This document shows, in pieces, positions 1-12,035 of a stretch of DNA of 64,000 nt. The stretch's first letter is position 1, and the number at the start of each line of letters is the position of its first letter. Source of the stretch: Cristatella mucedo (lineage: Eukaryota > Bryozoa > Phylactolaemata > Cristatellidae); assembly GCA_009760855.2 (NCBI GenBank), contig WPIO01000113.1, positions 510,001 to 574,000 of the forward strand, in the 5' to 3' direction. Below the pieces are notes generated by a model. It made no database searches, had not been told where the DNA came from, and was given only the letters and a program-made list of their open reading frames with translations. The translations under genes and the position numbers were made by a program.

Positions 1-170
1 AGCTCTTCTAATTGAAGATGTTATCTGGCGACCGTTACCGTGTGGTTGGTAATTTTGGTGTCGTCCTTGACGGCTTCTTCGATTTTAAGCATCTTTAAGA
101 AGACTGCTTACACAGCTAGCCATCACGTGCGACCCTTATATAAGATTGGGGACTGTCTATCACGGAGGCT
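1..170 (+). mobile_element. LINE-B fragment (RT C-terminal side)
   Basis: This matches the plus-strand LINE-B copy at about 39,860-40,030, in the stretch encoding the post-RT segment with FKSFIQKTA-like and TASHH-like residues. A second copy of the same fragment opens unit 2 at 20,148-20,290. It is 5'-truncated by the window edge and does not reach the LINE 3' end. Confidence 0.6.
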
Positions 171-440
171 TGCACAAAACTGAACTAATTCCTGGTTCTG
201 CGTCAGCCAGATTAGTAATCCCACTTTGGCTGGGCAATGGCATTTGCCTCCCAGTACAGCCGGGTGACGACATGAGCTGCCAGTTATTCCTAATCCCCAT
301 TCTAACCGTCACATGGGACGAAATTATGTCTTAATTTTACTTGACGAGCAATAGCTGAATTCGTATACGACAAGCACCTATTATTGAATGCTAGAAGTGG
401 CGTCTGTTTAAATATTTTCATGTCACGGGAAGTTGTGTCG
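171..440. repeat. Unit-start duplicated segment
   Basis: Starting at the bases for 'aactgaactaattcc', this stretch is repeated at 40,848-41,110, where it follows the 3' end of the disrupted zinc-finger gene ZNF2. It therefore marks the junction between duplication units. Short open frames here are not conserved between the two copies, and I see no gene. Confidence 0.55.
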
Positions 441-815
441 TTAGTCAGCTTTGAGTTCCAAGGTTTGGGAGCATAGAAACTACGGCACAGTCTCTAACGA
501 TTTGAGTTCCATAAGGAGTGTGGTCTAACGACTCCAGTCAGGACATTGGGTTGTACAGCTGTTTGTTAAAGTGATCTAAGAGTAAGTCAAAGGAACTGAA
601 ATCAATAGGCTGTTTGACTGGGAGCCAGTCCTGGTTGTTGAGAAGTCGTGCGATAGGGCAAGTGGGACACTCATGGCAGAAGACCCTAGCTGCGGAGTTT
701 TGTACCAGTTGTAAGCACCTGCTTGCACGGGCCGGTAGATCGGCAAGCAGTGAGTTACAAAGGAGAAGACGGGACGTCAGAAATGCATAGAGCGATATGG
801 GGTGTAGTATTCCTG
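441..815 (-). mobile_element. LINE-A fragment, diverged
   Basis: The reverse strand matches the LINE-A 3' coding region: the CNS-L-GLPA, VQNSAARL and HWLPVK segments found in the better copies at 46,300-46,450. It carries no open frame and lacks the hairpin tail. The part near 441-560 is repeated at 41,110-41,240, where the copy breaks off. Confidence 0.55.
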
Positions 816-944
816 TCGAAGTGGTTTCAATTTTTTACATGTTACCTAAGCCAAAGTAGACCAACATGACTGCAAATTCGATTCATAATGATGTTAATAA
901 TACATTTGATATATCGCACGAAGATAACTTAATCTCTTTATAGG

Positions 945-1245
945 AAGTTTAAATTTGCCGTAAAGGAAATACGATCGAATGATTAGTGGTAGCACGGTAA
1001 AAAAACAACAAGAAAAAGATGGTTAGGGGTGACATGCACCGGGTCAGCATGCAAGTATGGTTAGTGGCAGCATGCAACAGTGTCAGCATGCAACAGTGTC
1101 AGCACACATAGGAACATAAAGGACGAATCATAAGAGACCCACTAAATGGTGCGATAAATAGAAGCGTTTTCAGTTTCCTTTTTAATGCAGTCAAGTCAGG
1201 GGATGTGCCGCAAGTCGGACGTTAGTTCCAGCCATTAGGAGCATA
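945..1245 (-). mobile_element. LINE-A 3' UTR, left half of an interrupted copy
   Basis: The reverse strand matches LINE-A 3' UTR: the segment with repeated GCATGC motifs and the GGGTCCC-type block. The match stops at 'aggagcat' and resumes at 2,241 with 'gggagcat', because a LINE-B copy is inserted between. The terminal hairpin and (ATT)n tail are eroded here. Confidence 0.6.
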
Positions 1246-2240
1246 TGTATCTCCGTCTGTAACTCAAAAAAGTCATAAAGACCAAGTGGGTGTTACATAG
1301 GAGAGTTTTAGTATAGCTCACTCACAGCCTAAGCGGCTTTCGGTTTGCGTTCGGTAGCCAACAGATTTTTTTCTCACGCTACAAAGAGAAAGTGGGAAGT
1401 ATAGCAGAGTCAGGAGAGCAGTTGAGGTAGTGAGTAGCACATAAGTAGCAGCTCAGGCCCGCTAAAAAGGATGTGCCATAGTCGGCAGTAGCAGAGTAGT
1501 TGTCGTTGCTTAAGAACTGTGGAAGCGAATTCCACAGTCAAGGACCTGCAGAGCTAAAGCTTCTGTCGCCAACTGTCTTTATTCTGAGGAACGTGACGGC
1601 TAATTTATTGTCTACACAGGACCTGAGGGCGCGAACAGGCTGAAACTGATGCAGTAGTTCTGCTAGGTACGAAGGAGCCAAGCCGTGGCAGGCCTTGTGG
1701 GTCAGCGCAAGAACTTTGCTCTGTATCCTTAGCTCAACCGGCAACCATCCTAGCTCTTTAAGCGAAGGAGACATGGGCTCAAACGCTGGGACTTGAAGAC
1801 TAGCCTTGCATCCTTATTCATAGTCAGCTGCAGTGGCCTAAGAGCTGTCTTTGGCAGCCAAGCCAAAAGGGAATCACAATAATCAAGCCGAGACAGAACT
1901 AAAGAGCGAGGTAAATTTTTTACAATCCACTGTGGGGGACAGGTCCTAATCTGGGATAGGGATCGGATGTGATGGCTAGCTGTAAAAGCGGTCTTCTGAA
2001 TGAAGCTTTTGAAATTGAGGCAGCTGTCGAACACGACACCTAAAATTTTTAGCACGTGGTGATGGTCTTCCAATAGCATCACCTATTAGAACAGCAAAGG
2101 CTTTTAATCCAGCCACAGGCTCAGGGCGTCCTATGAGCAGCAGTTCCCGTTTTACAATCATTTAATTTCACGAAGTTTTCCGACATCCAGGATCGAATAT
2201 CGGCAAGGCAAGCATCCAGTTTGTCAGTTGCGGGAGCATT
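1246..2240 (-). mobile_element. LINE-B, 5'-truncated, nested in LINE-A
   Basis: The reverse strand encodes the LINE-B 3' third seen at 39,730-40,690: a DDKT-like segment, SWLNFKSFIQKTA-like residues, SLVLSRLDYCDSLLAWLP, LGWLPVELRIQSKVL and HGLAPSYLAELLHQFQP. The element is of the L2/CR1 group by its HWLPV/HGLAP-type C-terminus. It is flanked by 7-bp ggagcat direct repeats, one at the end of each LINE-A half, as expected for target-site duplication. Frameshifts and stops make it non-functional. Confidence 0.8.
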
Positions 2241-2600
2241 TAAAATAAATTCGCGGTCTGCAAAGGATTTGAGATTTGAACGAGGCATAGGTGCACGGTT
2301 GGATTCCAAAACGCAGGTGGTAAGTACTATGCTTAGCCTGGTGGGGGAATAGATCTGATAGGTAGGTTGGAGCCAAAGAAAGAAGAGACCTGAAAGTGAG
2401 CGAAAAAAATTGAAGTCGATCTGTGTCTTGACTGGTAGCCAGTGCAGGGCAGCGAGAAGTCGTGTGATGTGGCAATTGCCACGCTTACAACCGACGAGCA
2501 TCGCTGCAGAGTTTTGAACACGTTGTAAGTGCCTGATTGCATCGGCCGGTAGACCAGAAAGACCTGAGTGACAGAAGTCGAAACAAAATGTCACTAAAAT
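2241..2600 (-). mobile_element. LINE-A, right half of an interrupted copy
   Basis: This continues the LINE-A copy broken at 1,245. The reverse strand encodes GLPADAIRHLQRVQNSAAML and a following LAALHWLPVK segment. In unit 2 the same arrangement lies at 21,251-21,612, so the nested insertion predates the duplication. Confidence 0.7.
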
Positions 2601-2602
2601 AA

Positions 2603-2700
2603 GGTGACCCGTGATGGCAAACTGGATAAGGCGGCTGCAGATTAATACAATCTTGTTGCCATGGTGGTGGGTTCGAATACAGTGGTAAGCGATTCTTTAC
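2603..2700 (+). mobile_element. SINE-2 head fragment
   Basis: It begins with GGTGACCCGTGATGGC, the same start as the SINE-2 copy at 42,283, and contains a box-B-like ggttcgaatac. The middle and tail seen in other SINE-2 copies are missing. The copy in unit 2 is at 21,622-21,720 and has the better box B, ggttcgaatcc. Confidence 0.6.
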
Positions 2701-3399
2701 TGTTTATTTGTCTTCCTAACGAATTAGCACATTTGACTGATGACACATGACTGATTCGACAAGCGCTCCTCATCGTTGGCTTATTATTGCGAAGGCAAAG
2801 ACCAGCATGCCAAGCTGCAGCTCTAGGAAGTGACTGTCCTGCAGCAGCTGCTGATGCGGCTGCATTTTTCTTTTACCTATCGCTCTTTGCAAGGCAGCGC
2901 TTCTTCAGATAAGCCAGTGTGATTTTAGAATTAAAGCTAAGGATCAATGAGAACTTGTAGCTCATGATTCCGATGAAGCCCAAAGTGAACACTTGCTCAC
3001 CAGTCTGCAAATGGCTGGATGCAATCAGCCGACATTTCTGCGATGTTTTGAGTTGTAGAATACGTTTCCTAACGTGACTGATTTACAAAAGCACATGACT
3101 GCATGCCCAAGTAGTCTACTGTCGGCTAGCTTTTATCGAGCTTAATTGAAGCTCTGGCTTTTAATCTCAATCTTTGCAGATGAATTGAATTCAAGATTCC
3201 TTGCCTAGGTTTCCTGCATCACTCACTTACTCAGCTTCAGCTTACCTATTAGACCTTCAAGCTCTTCAGTGCATTCGCTCTGAAGATTGTAGTAAATAGT
3301 AAAGACAGAATCAAACGTCAACGGAGTGAAAAATCAGCTCCACAATTCAGGCTGCCTTTTTTCGGCCACATACCATTGCTAAAAGGCTTGTTTAGATAA
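2701..3399. repeat. Duplicated segment, no gene seen
   Basis: This stretch recurs at 21,720-22,420 (unit 2), in part at 44,480-44,905 after ZNF3, and as a more diverged, deleted copy from about 18,820 after ZNF1. It follows a zinc-finger array at least twice and is probably an ancestral 3'-flanking sequence of that gene family. I see no conserved open frame. Confidence 0.55.
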
Positions 3400-4360
3400 G
3401 GATAGCATGTCCAAGTTGGTCCGTGCATTCGTGACATCCCGTCTTGACTTCTGTAACTCAATGCTTTCTGGCCTACCGGCATGTGAAATCAGGCGCCTAC
3501 AGCTGGTGGAAAACTTTGCAGCTAGGCTTGTCTATCGTGGGCGTCTCAGTTGCCGCATCAAACCACTTCTCGCAGACCTGCACTGGCTACCAGTCAAGCA
3601 ACACATCGACTCACTTTTAGGTCACTCTATTCTTTAGCTCCAGCCTATCTCCCAGATCTTTTTCCCCATCATGCTAAGCATCGTACCACCTGCTTTTTAG
3701 AGTGTAATGTAGAGTTTCTCCGTCTTTACCTTCACAAAGTCATAAAGATCAGGTGGGTGTTACGCTGGAGAGTTTCCTATAGGGCACTGACATTGTAAGC
3801 GGCTTTCGGTTCACATTCGGTAGTCAACAGACTTCGTCTCACACAACAGAGAGAAAGTGGGAAGCATAGCAGAGTCAGGAGAGCAGTTGAGGTAGTGAGT
3901 AGCATGGAGATAGCAGCTCAGGACCGTTGAAAAGGATGAGCCGTCGTCGGAATCCAGCAGTTTACCAATACCTCGCACAAACTTCTCATTCTTTGGAGAC
4001 AGTGAATATAGTTCGTATGCTCCCAAGGCCTGGAAATCACTCCCGACTTGCTTTAAAACATTCCCTGATTTGACCACATTAAAAAAGAACGTAAGAGCAA
4101 ACCTATTTAGGACAGCCGTTAGTGGGTCCCTGTGATACGTCCTTGATGTGCTTATGAGTGCTGAAACCGTCTATGCTGCCGCTAAGCGTACATGCATGCT
4201 GACCCTGTGCATGTCACCCACACCATGTTATTCATGTTGTTTATAAACCTTGATATTACTCACCAATATAACCGCGTTTCCCCTTGCAGCGAATGTAAAG
4301 CACCTAGAAAGAGATTGAATTCGCTGAGGGTGCTTTATAAAATATATTATTATTATTATA
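3400..4360 (+). mobile_element. LINE-A 3' end with hairpin and (ATT)n tail
   Basis: It encodes the LINE-A C-terminal segment (TSRLDFCNS, GLPACEIRRLQLV, LHWLPVKQHI, SLAPAYLPDL), then the 3' UTR. It ends in the hairpin aaagcacc...gggtgcttt at about 4,298-4,342 and then an ATT run. A LINE-B fragment interrupts it at 3,705-3,958. The unit 2 copy is at 22,420-23,400. Confidence 0.8.
3705..3958 (-). mobile_element. LINE-B 3' end, nested
   Basis: The reverse strand matches the last 250 bp of LINE-B, up to the GAGATAC plus ATTAC-type tail. The flanks 'tcgga'-like and 'tcgga' suggest a 5-bp target-site duplication. It is also present in unit 2 (22,742-22,985), so it predates the duplication. Confidence 0.7.
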
Positions 4361-4369
4361 AACGTCTCC

Positions 4370-4665
4370 GAGGCTTTGGACATCGACTGTATGGCTGGCC
4401 CCATCGAGGAAACGATTGCAATGTTAGATGTCTGAGCTCAATTTCGCAAGACGCTTGCGTGATCGCCTGCTGCCGTTCAGCTCTCATTTTTTCTCTCAGT
4501 GCCTCCATCTCACATATAATCCCACCTCTCACCCGTTTGTTCCCGGCGTACTCCTTTATTCATTTTATCTCTCGTCTCTATTTTGTCTCAGCATATGTAA
4601 AGCGCCTAGAATGAGTAACTTTTCTGTGGGCGCTATGCAGATGCATACATTTTATTATCATGTTG
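4370..4665 (+). mobile_element. Another LINE/SINE-type 3' end (family D)
   Basis: It ends with tgtaaagcgcctagaatg, a short loop and gggcgctatgcag, which is the same terminal hairpin logic as LINE-A but with a different loop. The body does not match LINE-A coding sequence. The unit 2 copy is at 23,400-23,690. Confidence 0.45.
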
Positions 4666-7019
4666 CTCGATACTTTCTGTTCAGTACTTCTTACTGATGG
4701 CTCCGGATGTCTTCTCGTGTTGTTTTTGCATGCCAGTCCACCTATGATACTTAAAACATTTAAAGGCTTGTCTATGTTTGATCGCTTTGGTTATTGTTGG
4801 CTCTTGGATATCTCTGCTGCTGTTGCAGCAAGCCGTGAAGCATCAATGCAGGGATTTGGTCCTCTTTGGCCACCATGCGAAGGACTCAATACAACCGCAA
4901 AAATATCTGCATAGCGTCCTAGATGAACCGAACCTGTATCTAGGCACTTTCCCTTTTCTGGAGAGGAAGCACGTTCATCGGTAAGTGATATAATACTCAC
5001 TATCTGCAAGCCTAAGTACTCAAAGAAGATAAGTAACTCAGGTCAGGGCAAATGCAGTAAGGACCCGATGAGGTTTTTGCTTTCTTTTAAAAGTTAAGTC
5101 TAGGGAGGACGTGACGTCTGTCGGCAGAGAGGTTTCAGCTTGGAAAACGAACTAATAGATAGCGTGATCTTAAAAAGGATTTACATCTTAGCCTTAGGCA
5201 TAACTTACGGTCACGAGTTTGGCAAGTAGATGGTACTATGACTATACCGATTGTTAGACAAAGCTTGGTTTCCAGAGTCTGTATTACCAGTGGCATCGTC
5301 AAATCGTATAACTTGGAACACAAACATATGTTCATAGCAAGCATATGGTTCGTCGAAACATAGTGTCGTTTTTGTACTGTCTCGTAATTACTGCGTTGGG
5401 GTTACTTTTGGACCGTGCATCACCAGTAGGTGTCTCGCTCATAGCAAGAGTCGCTGAGGCAACTGATGGGGTCTGAGGTTGGCAACATGACACGGACTGC
5501 CAAGATCCAGAGCAAGCTGGGATATGTGGCTACAGCAGCTGTAAGTGAAACGCGTTCATTCCATGACTAATTTTGTGCCAAGCAGCCCCGAAGGACTTGC
5601 TGTTGTGGCAGGATTCCTGGGATAGCAAGGCACCGAGCCAGGCCCGTGCCAGCGATCCAGCAACCTTGGATAGACTTGTTCTGGGTGATTCTCAAACAGT
5701 TAATTAAACAAGCTTATTTTATTTATTTAATTTTTTCATGTGAAAAAGATCTGCTATAATGTCTCGAGACTGTCAGGTGACTGTGTTCTCTGTGTCATAT
5801 TTTTCTTTCGCCTTACATTGTCATTTTGTCTTCAGCAGTAATGTAACGTGATCGAAGACTATAGCCCCACAAAGCCAAACGGACTCAAAGTCATACCGGT
5901 CTATAGCCTCACTAAGTCTGTGCAGACTATGTGAGTTTTGAGAGTTTTCTTCAGCAAACTCAAGGCTTCAGCGGCTTTCTGCTAGGGAGATGAGGTAGCA
6001 GCTGCGAATTCAGCGGCCAACAGACTCAGATGGTCCAGTCGGTAGTCGGAATATAGGCACTGCCCGTTGAGTGAGAACTGGTTCGTGACACTCTTGTGAA
6101 TTAAGCAACACGATGACAATTGAACTTAGGCCAACAGATGAAAGGGACAGCCAGCTCACGCCATTACCACCTACCTAGCTACGGTTAATGCTTGCATGAG
6201 CAGTGAAGTTATTTAATGGCCCGAGTTTAAACTCGGAGGACGAACTCTACAGGGAGGAAGCTGAGCAAAGTTCACAGGTCACTGTTTAACACAGCTACTC
6301 AGATAATCGAAAGTAATATTTTTGTACAGATCTTCTGCAGGACGACTGGCAATGGAAGCAACAGCTGGCTAAATTCAACCTCGGCGCCTGCCTGCTCTGC
6401 GAAAAGACGTTTTAATCCTGGTGCTGTGAATCGACCAACAGCACAGACACTCGTGCTCCCACAGCCCCGGGGCGTCGCGAGAACCGACCGACCGGGATGC
6501 AGTCAGCCCATTGGTCAGGTGTGACGCCATATCTGCAAATGTAAAGTGCCTAGAAAGAGATCAAGTTCTCTGAGGGCTCTTTATCAATTGCATTACTATT
6601 ATGATATTATTATTATTAGCAATGGCCGCACCGAGTATGCCCACGTCGTCGCTGTCTACTCAAAGCTGGAAATGAGCCCTACTGAAACCTTACTGTGACA
6701 GGCTGACCTTTAAACTTGCAGTAAGCGACAAAGTTAGTAAGAATCAGATGGGAGCTCAAATATATATTCTTGTAATTTAACAGGATAATTCAGAAAGTGG
6801 ATAATGGTCGACTAACGTGCATGAATATGATAGTCACGCAATCGTTACAAAAAGTTTAAATCTCATTAAATTTATCTTGTAACTTCCAAAATATGAAAAA
6901 ATAATAGACTGCACGATGTTGGCCATCTCTGAAGAGATCTGAGGAAAGCAACATTTTTCAATCGAACTAGCTCGGTAGCAAACCCGGCCCTAAGCTTCGC
7001 CGCAAATATCCGGCATGCT
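4666..7019. repeat. Unit-specific non-coding block
   Basis: It is repeated as 23,700-26,395 in unit 2 and partly as 19,420-20,060. It contains a LINE-type hairpin with an ATT tail at about 6,535-6,620, which is absent from the matching place in unit 2 (near 25,990). Open frames here are short and their reading frames are not kept between copies. I see no gene. Confidence 0.5.
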
Positions 7020-7725
7020 TTGCCAAGCCATCACCCGTATCGACTTCTGTAATTCGCTGCTTGCTGGCCTACCACCACGTGCAATCAGGCAAATACAGCT
7101 GGTGCATAACTCTCTAGGTAGGCTTGTCTGACGTGAGCGTCGCAGGTGCCACATCACACCACTTCTCGCCGACCTGCACCGGCTACCAATCAAGCAACAT
7201 ATCGACTCAAGATTTTGTCGCTCACTTTTAGGACACTTCATTCTTTGGCTCCAGCCTATCTCTCAGATCTACTTCCCCACCAGGCCAAGCATCGTACCAC
7301 CCACTTTTCGGAATCCAACAGTTTACCAATACCTCGTTCAAACCTCAAATTCTTTCCAGACCATGCATTCATTCCGTATGCTCCTAAAGCCTAGAAATCT
7401 CTCCCAACTTGGGTCAAAACATCGCCTGACTTGACCACATTTAAAAACAACTTAAAACACGCATATTTAGGACAACATTTAGTGGGTCCCCGTGATTCGT
7501 CCTTGATGTGCTTATTCGTGCTGACACTGTGCATGCTGCCACTAACCACACTTGCATGCTGACCCTGTGTACGTCACCCATAACCACATTATTCAAGTTG
7601 TTTACCAAGCATGACATCAGTCACCATTCTCCTATTTCCCTTTTTAGCAAACGTAACGCACTTAGAAAGAGATTGAGTTCTCCTAGAGTGCTTTGTGAAG
7701 TGCATTGTTATTATTATTATAACGG
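7020..7725 (+). mobile_element. LINE-A 3' end
   Basis: It encodes the LINE-A C-terminus (FCNSLLAGLPP-like, the TRLPPVKQH-like segment, SLAPAYLSDLLPHQAKHRTT) followed by 3' UTR. The hairpin is at about 7,652-7,697 and is followed by an ATT tail. The unit 2 copy is at 26,395-27,085. Confidence 0.75.
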
Positions 7726-8495
7726 TGAGCAGTGCATGGTGTACCATCGGTGGTCGACATCCAGACTCTAATGAGACGAATAATGCGATAGCTGCAAGCA
7801 GTCGGAGCATGTAGGGACGAAATACTTACCACGATCCTACTATTGTAAGGCGATTCGTAGGTCATGACTTCCCAAGTTAGCCATTAGTTAAGTAGCATTC
7901 TAGGGGCAAGTTAAAACAGTTAAATGACCTATAAAGGAAGAGTGACTACTGCAGCACATTTATTAACAATTTTAGTGTGATTATTAGTATTAATTCAGGA
8001 ACTTATCTGAGCTATGTTTTCATGTTATCGACAGTTATAACACGTAGGTTCATTCACTATAATCCACTATAGCCTTTGTGTTTACCTTTTATTCATTACA
8101 CCACTTTTGTAATATTTGCATAATTCTCAGTAACAAGGCTGGTCAACTGTGACTTTTGTAGTTCGATATCGTTCGGGAGCATCCTCGAGAGGGGCCTGTT
8201 CACAGCTGTGGCCCACTTCTAATGAGGCGTTGACACCGGCCGACAACCTGCTAGTGAACAGGTGGAGGATTTACCATAGGGGTCGGCCAAGGCAGAGCCG
8301 GAGTCGATGAGAGGAGAGTAGGGTGTGAGAAAGGGACGAGTGAAGTCTCGCTCCCTCTGCTCTGTGAGTAGTAGAATATACTGTTGGCGTTGTGTGTTAG
8401 CTGGCTCTCTGCTGTGCGAACGAAATTGAAGCATGTAACACGATATTTCGCCTAGCCCTTCAACATATCTGTGCCTTAGTGGCACTCAAAACCTC
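7726..8495. other. No gene seen; partly shared with unit 2
   Basis: From 7,980 the sequence resumes the match with unit 2 (27,075 onward). The 250 bp before that have no match there. The segment 8,160-8,430 corresponds to 27,295-27,560, the presumed 5' leader of the gag-like fragment in unit 2. In unit 1 no gag sequence follows. Confidence 0.4.
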
Positions 8496-8549
8496 TAATA
8501 TATATATATATATATATATAGATACATATATATATATACATATGTATTT

Positions 8550-8583
<34 letters not shown>

Positions 8584-8588
8584 GTGTA
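8496..8588. repeat. (TA)n / (CA)n microsatellite
   Basis: Two (TA)n runs are separated by a short (CA)n run. It lies where the gag-like insert of unit 2 has no counterpart in unit 1. Confidence 0.95.
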
Positions 8589-8904
8589 TCTTTCTATCTG
8601 TGTAAGAATCAATCATCAACTGATACACCCGGATGTCTTCCTACAAATTCGCTAACAGATTCACAGCAGCTCAGGCTCAGCGTTACTCACCGACCGGCAG
8701 ACCGTTGCTCGAACATCGAAACTGCAGTCTTGCACAAGCCTAATTTAGCAGCCAGGTCGTAAATCTCATCTGTCACTAGCCTACATAATGCATCATCCCT
8801 GCCTTTGCAGTAACGTAAGTTCGAACATTTACACGTGGCTTGAGAATTAATGCGTTGCAGAGCAAGACATGTAAATTTAATTTTCACCTTTAAGTTGTAC
8901 CACA

Positions 8905-9648
8905 TTGCTAAAATTTGGGCTCTATTAGACCAGAATATTACATCCAAGTTGGTTTGCGCATTTGTGACATCCCGTCTTGACTTCGGTAACTCACCGTTTG
9001 CTGGTCTACCGGCCGTGCAGTCAAACGCTAACAGCTGGTGCAAAATTTCGCAGCTCGACTTGTCGTGAGCGTCGCAGTTGCCACATCACACCACTTCTTG
9101 CCGAACTGCACTGGCTCCCAGTAAAGCAACGCATCGCCCTAAGGTTCTGTCACTCATGTTTAGGTCGCTTCCTTTTATGACTTGAGTCTACCAATCAGAT
9201 CTACTGTTCCACCAGGCTAAGCATCTAACCACCCGCTTTTCGGAGTCTAACTGTTCAACTATTCCTATTACAAATCTCCAAAACTTTTTGAGACAACGCC
9301 TTTAGTTCGTACGCTCAAAAAGCATTGAACTCATTCCCAACTTCCGTCACAAATTTCCCTGAAGTGACCACGTTTAAATAGAAATTAAAATGCACCTATT
9401 AATTATAGTTTTTTATTTGGTGTCTGTGATTTATTTTTGTTGTGTCTATGGGTACTGAGACTGTGCAAGCTGCCACTAACCACACTTGTCTGTTGACCCT
9501 GTCATGTCATCCCTAAAAATGTTGTTCATGTGGTACCACTAACCACCCGATCGTGTTTCTATTTCAGCAACTGCGAAGAACCTAGACAGAGATCGAGTTC
9601 TCTGAGAGAAATTTATTATGTGTGTTATTATTATTATTATTATTGTTA
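8905..9648 (+). mobile_element. LINE-A 3' end
   Basis: It matches LINE-A from the segment TSRLDF-NS to the 3' UTR, and ends in a decayed hairpin and an ATT tail (9,625-9,648). In unit 2 only the last 400 bp are present (28,085-28,480). Confidence 0.75.
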
Positions 9649-10849
9649 TCAAGAGCTTGACAGGCTGACCGCTCTTGGTCAATTTTCATGCAACCATGTA
9701 ATCTTTGAATTTATTAGCCAGTTTGTCGGTAACGGATCACAATTGATTTACTTAATTACGAAGAAGTTCTTTAGCGAGAGACTGAAGTGAAGAATCTTGA
9801 TATGGGCCACTGGTGTCATCCGGCTTATCCGGCACCCACGGTGATCGCCAGGTGCGAGGGCCTTACACTGGCATGACACGACCAGAGGTAAGCCTTATTG
9901 CAGATTCATGTACCAAACTTTAAGCACCCCATGCATGGCATAGGCGGGAGGATGTAAAAAAAAAGGAGTTCCAAATTTCCCGCCGGAATTTCCTGAATGC
10001 ATTAACAAGCTCATCTATGGTGTCCCTATGTAAGCACTTTCAAATTTTGTAGTAACTTCGGTGAATGTCGGCAGACTTAGCTGTAGAGCTGATGTGCGTA
10101 TTTAGTGACGATTAATTTAGGGAAGGAATTCTCAAGATTCTATGCAAACCGTACAGGAATTATACCGATTGAGAGAGTTTGAGTGTGTCTAGTGTTAAAG
10201 CCTATAGTTTTAAAGCTTGCTCTTCCCATATCTATTCTGTCATTGCTACGGGTTTTATGATGTGGACTGAGATGACATGTCGTAGCTGCAGCCATGATGA
10301 CATGTGACTAATCCTAATATATTTCCCGTGTAAATGAAATAATATATTTCAGCATCAAATATCAGCCTTTTTATCTTCACGATGCAATGCAGAAGGAAAA
10401 CAAACCAACAGCTGATTTTGAAGCCCGAAATATGTAGTAGTAGAAGAGCTTGTGCTGCAATCATCCTATTAGCAGCAGACTAAGAGAAGGATCTGGTACA
10501 CATCTTGAACCCACTGCAGGGTCTCGAAGTTCGAGCAGATTAGCCATGGGCCGAGACTCCAGGGCATGTAGGAAAAGATTAAAAAAGCGATACGGTGCTT
10601 GTAATTCCCTAACCTGAGCCCAGCTACAAGGTTTTGGGAAGATAAACTAGCTAAAAGTAATGAATCTGTTAGATCAGATGTTATTAATTTAGTCTTCAAT
10701 CTTAATCTATTAACAGAAAATCAAAGCCATTCTAACTCTTGCCAAATATAGCCGATTGTAAAATCGCTACTCCGCCTAACCCTTTGTGCAATAATTGAGC
10801 TGGCCGTCTTTCCTCTAATGTTAAATCACCGGTAACGTCCTGAGTACTT
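9649..10849. other. Shared with unit 2, no gene seen
   Basis: It corresponds to 28,480-29,720. One reverse frame at 10,469-10,699 is partly conserved with 29,406-29,615, but indels shift it and I recognise no family. I do not call it a gene. Confidence 0.4.
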
Positions 10850-11345
10850 AAGGCAAAGTTCTTACACTTACCCACAAGGCCCGCCACGACTTGACTCCTT
10901 CATACTTAGCTGAACTGCTGCACCAGTTTCAGCCTCTTCGTGCCCTCAGGTCCAGAATGGACAATAAATCAGCTGTTCCATTCGTCTGCTTAAAGACCGT
11001 TGGCGACACGAGCTTTAGCTTTGCAGGTCCTAGACTGTGAAACTCGTTCATACAATTCTTAGGAAACAACTACTGTCCTGCTGACGACTATCGCTCGTCC
11101 TTTTCAGAGGTCCTTCCTGAGCTGCTACTTCCATGCGCTGCGTCACTACCTCAACTGCTCTCGTGACTCTGCTATGCTTCTCACTTTCTCTTTTTTGCGT
11201 GAGGTAAAGTCTTTTATCTACCGAATGCGTACTGAAAGCCGCTTAGGCTGTGAGTGGGCTCCACAAAGCTCTCTTGCGTAACACCCACATAGTCTATGCG
11301 GCCTTGTAGAGTTGCAGACGGAGATACGCTATCATTACATTAGTA
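10850..11345 (+). mobile_element. LINE-B 3' end
   Basis: It matches the LINE-B C-terminus (LAELLHQFQP, then a segment for VP-V-LKT-GD-SF), the 3' UTR with the GCGTAACACCCACAT block, and the gagatacg plus ATTACATTA-type tail at about 11,318-11,345. The unit 2 copy is at 29,720-30,215. Confidence 0.75.
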
Positions 11346-11689
11346 GTAATTACGAAAATTAAATCGATATAAGCCACTCATCGCTGACCCACGATCTCCA
11401 TCACTGAGGAGAAGTGTTACGGCCGCTAGCCCCTATTGAGACGGCTAGGATTTTAAGCCGCCATGCTGAAGTGGTACCAGTAGCCCTTCTCAGGATTACC
11501 CAGGTGACTCCATTACTAGCACTGCAGTTCTCAAGCGACTCTCACTACAAATTCAGTCACTTCAGCAACGTCTGCTGAAGTGTTACAATGCTTACTCCCG
11601 GTTAATAATATAGAGCTGCCGTTCATCGAGACAGTGCGTCTGAAATGAGCATCGGGCTGATTTTTGAACTCATGGTTACCGGGAAACTG

Positions 11690-12035
11690 ACAGTTGTCTT
11701 AAGTGACGGTCGCCTTAACGGAAAGTCGCTTTCCTGGTGTGGTTTGTCGGTGACGCGCTTCCGCCTCGGCTGACGCTACAGCGGTGCGACGGTCAGTCTG
11801 CGGTCGTCACGTGACCCAATCCTTTCAGCAATCAGTGCCCCTTCTAAGCCCTTTGCGGATGCTGCTATCTCTCTTCAAGCCTCGTGCTCCGGAGCCGAAT
11901 ACCTGGAACTACAACGCCAGTATGTATGCTCGCCCGCCAGCGTCACGTGCGTAATATACAGCCGCCTTCGCGCCACTTCGCACGTTTAAGGGCTGAGCCT
12001 GGCGGCATTCTTTGCACCGCCGCTCTCCCGCACGA
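11690..12035. promoter_or_regulatory. CpG-rich block, promoter-like
   Basis: CpG density rises sharply compared with the AT-rich surroundings, with the run gtcacgtgacccaat that combines CACGTG and an ATTGG-type CCAAT box. The block is kept in unit 2 at 30,540-30,920, including its CpGs. No gene start can be fixed next to it, so a promoter role is inference. An undetected 5' exon of the downstream zinc-finger gene is possible. Confidence 0.35.

Noticed and set aside
8496-8588. A possible hairpin regulatory element
   Set aside because: The self-complementarity comes from the (TA)n microsatellite.
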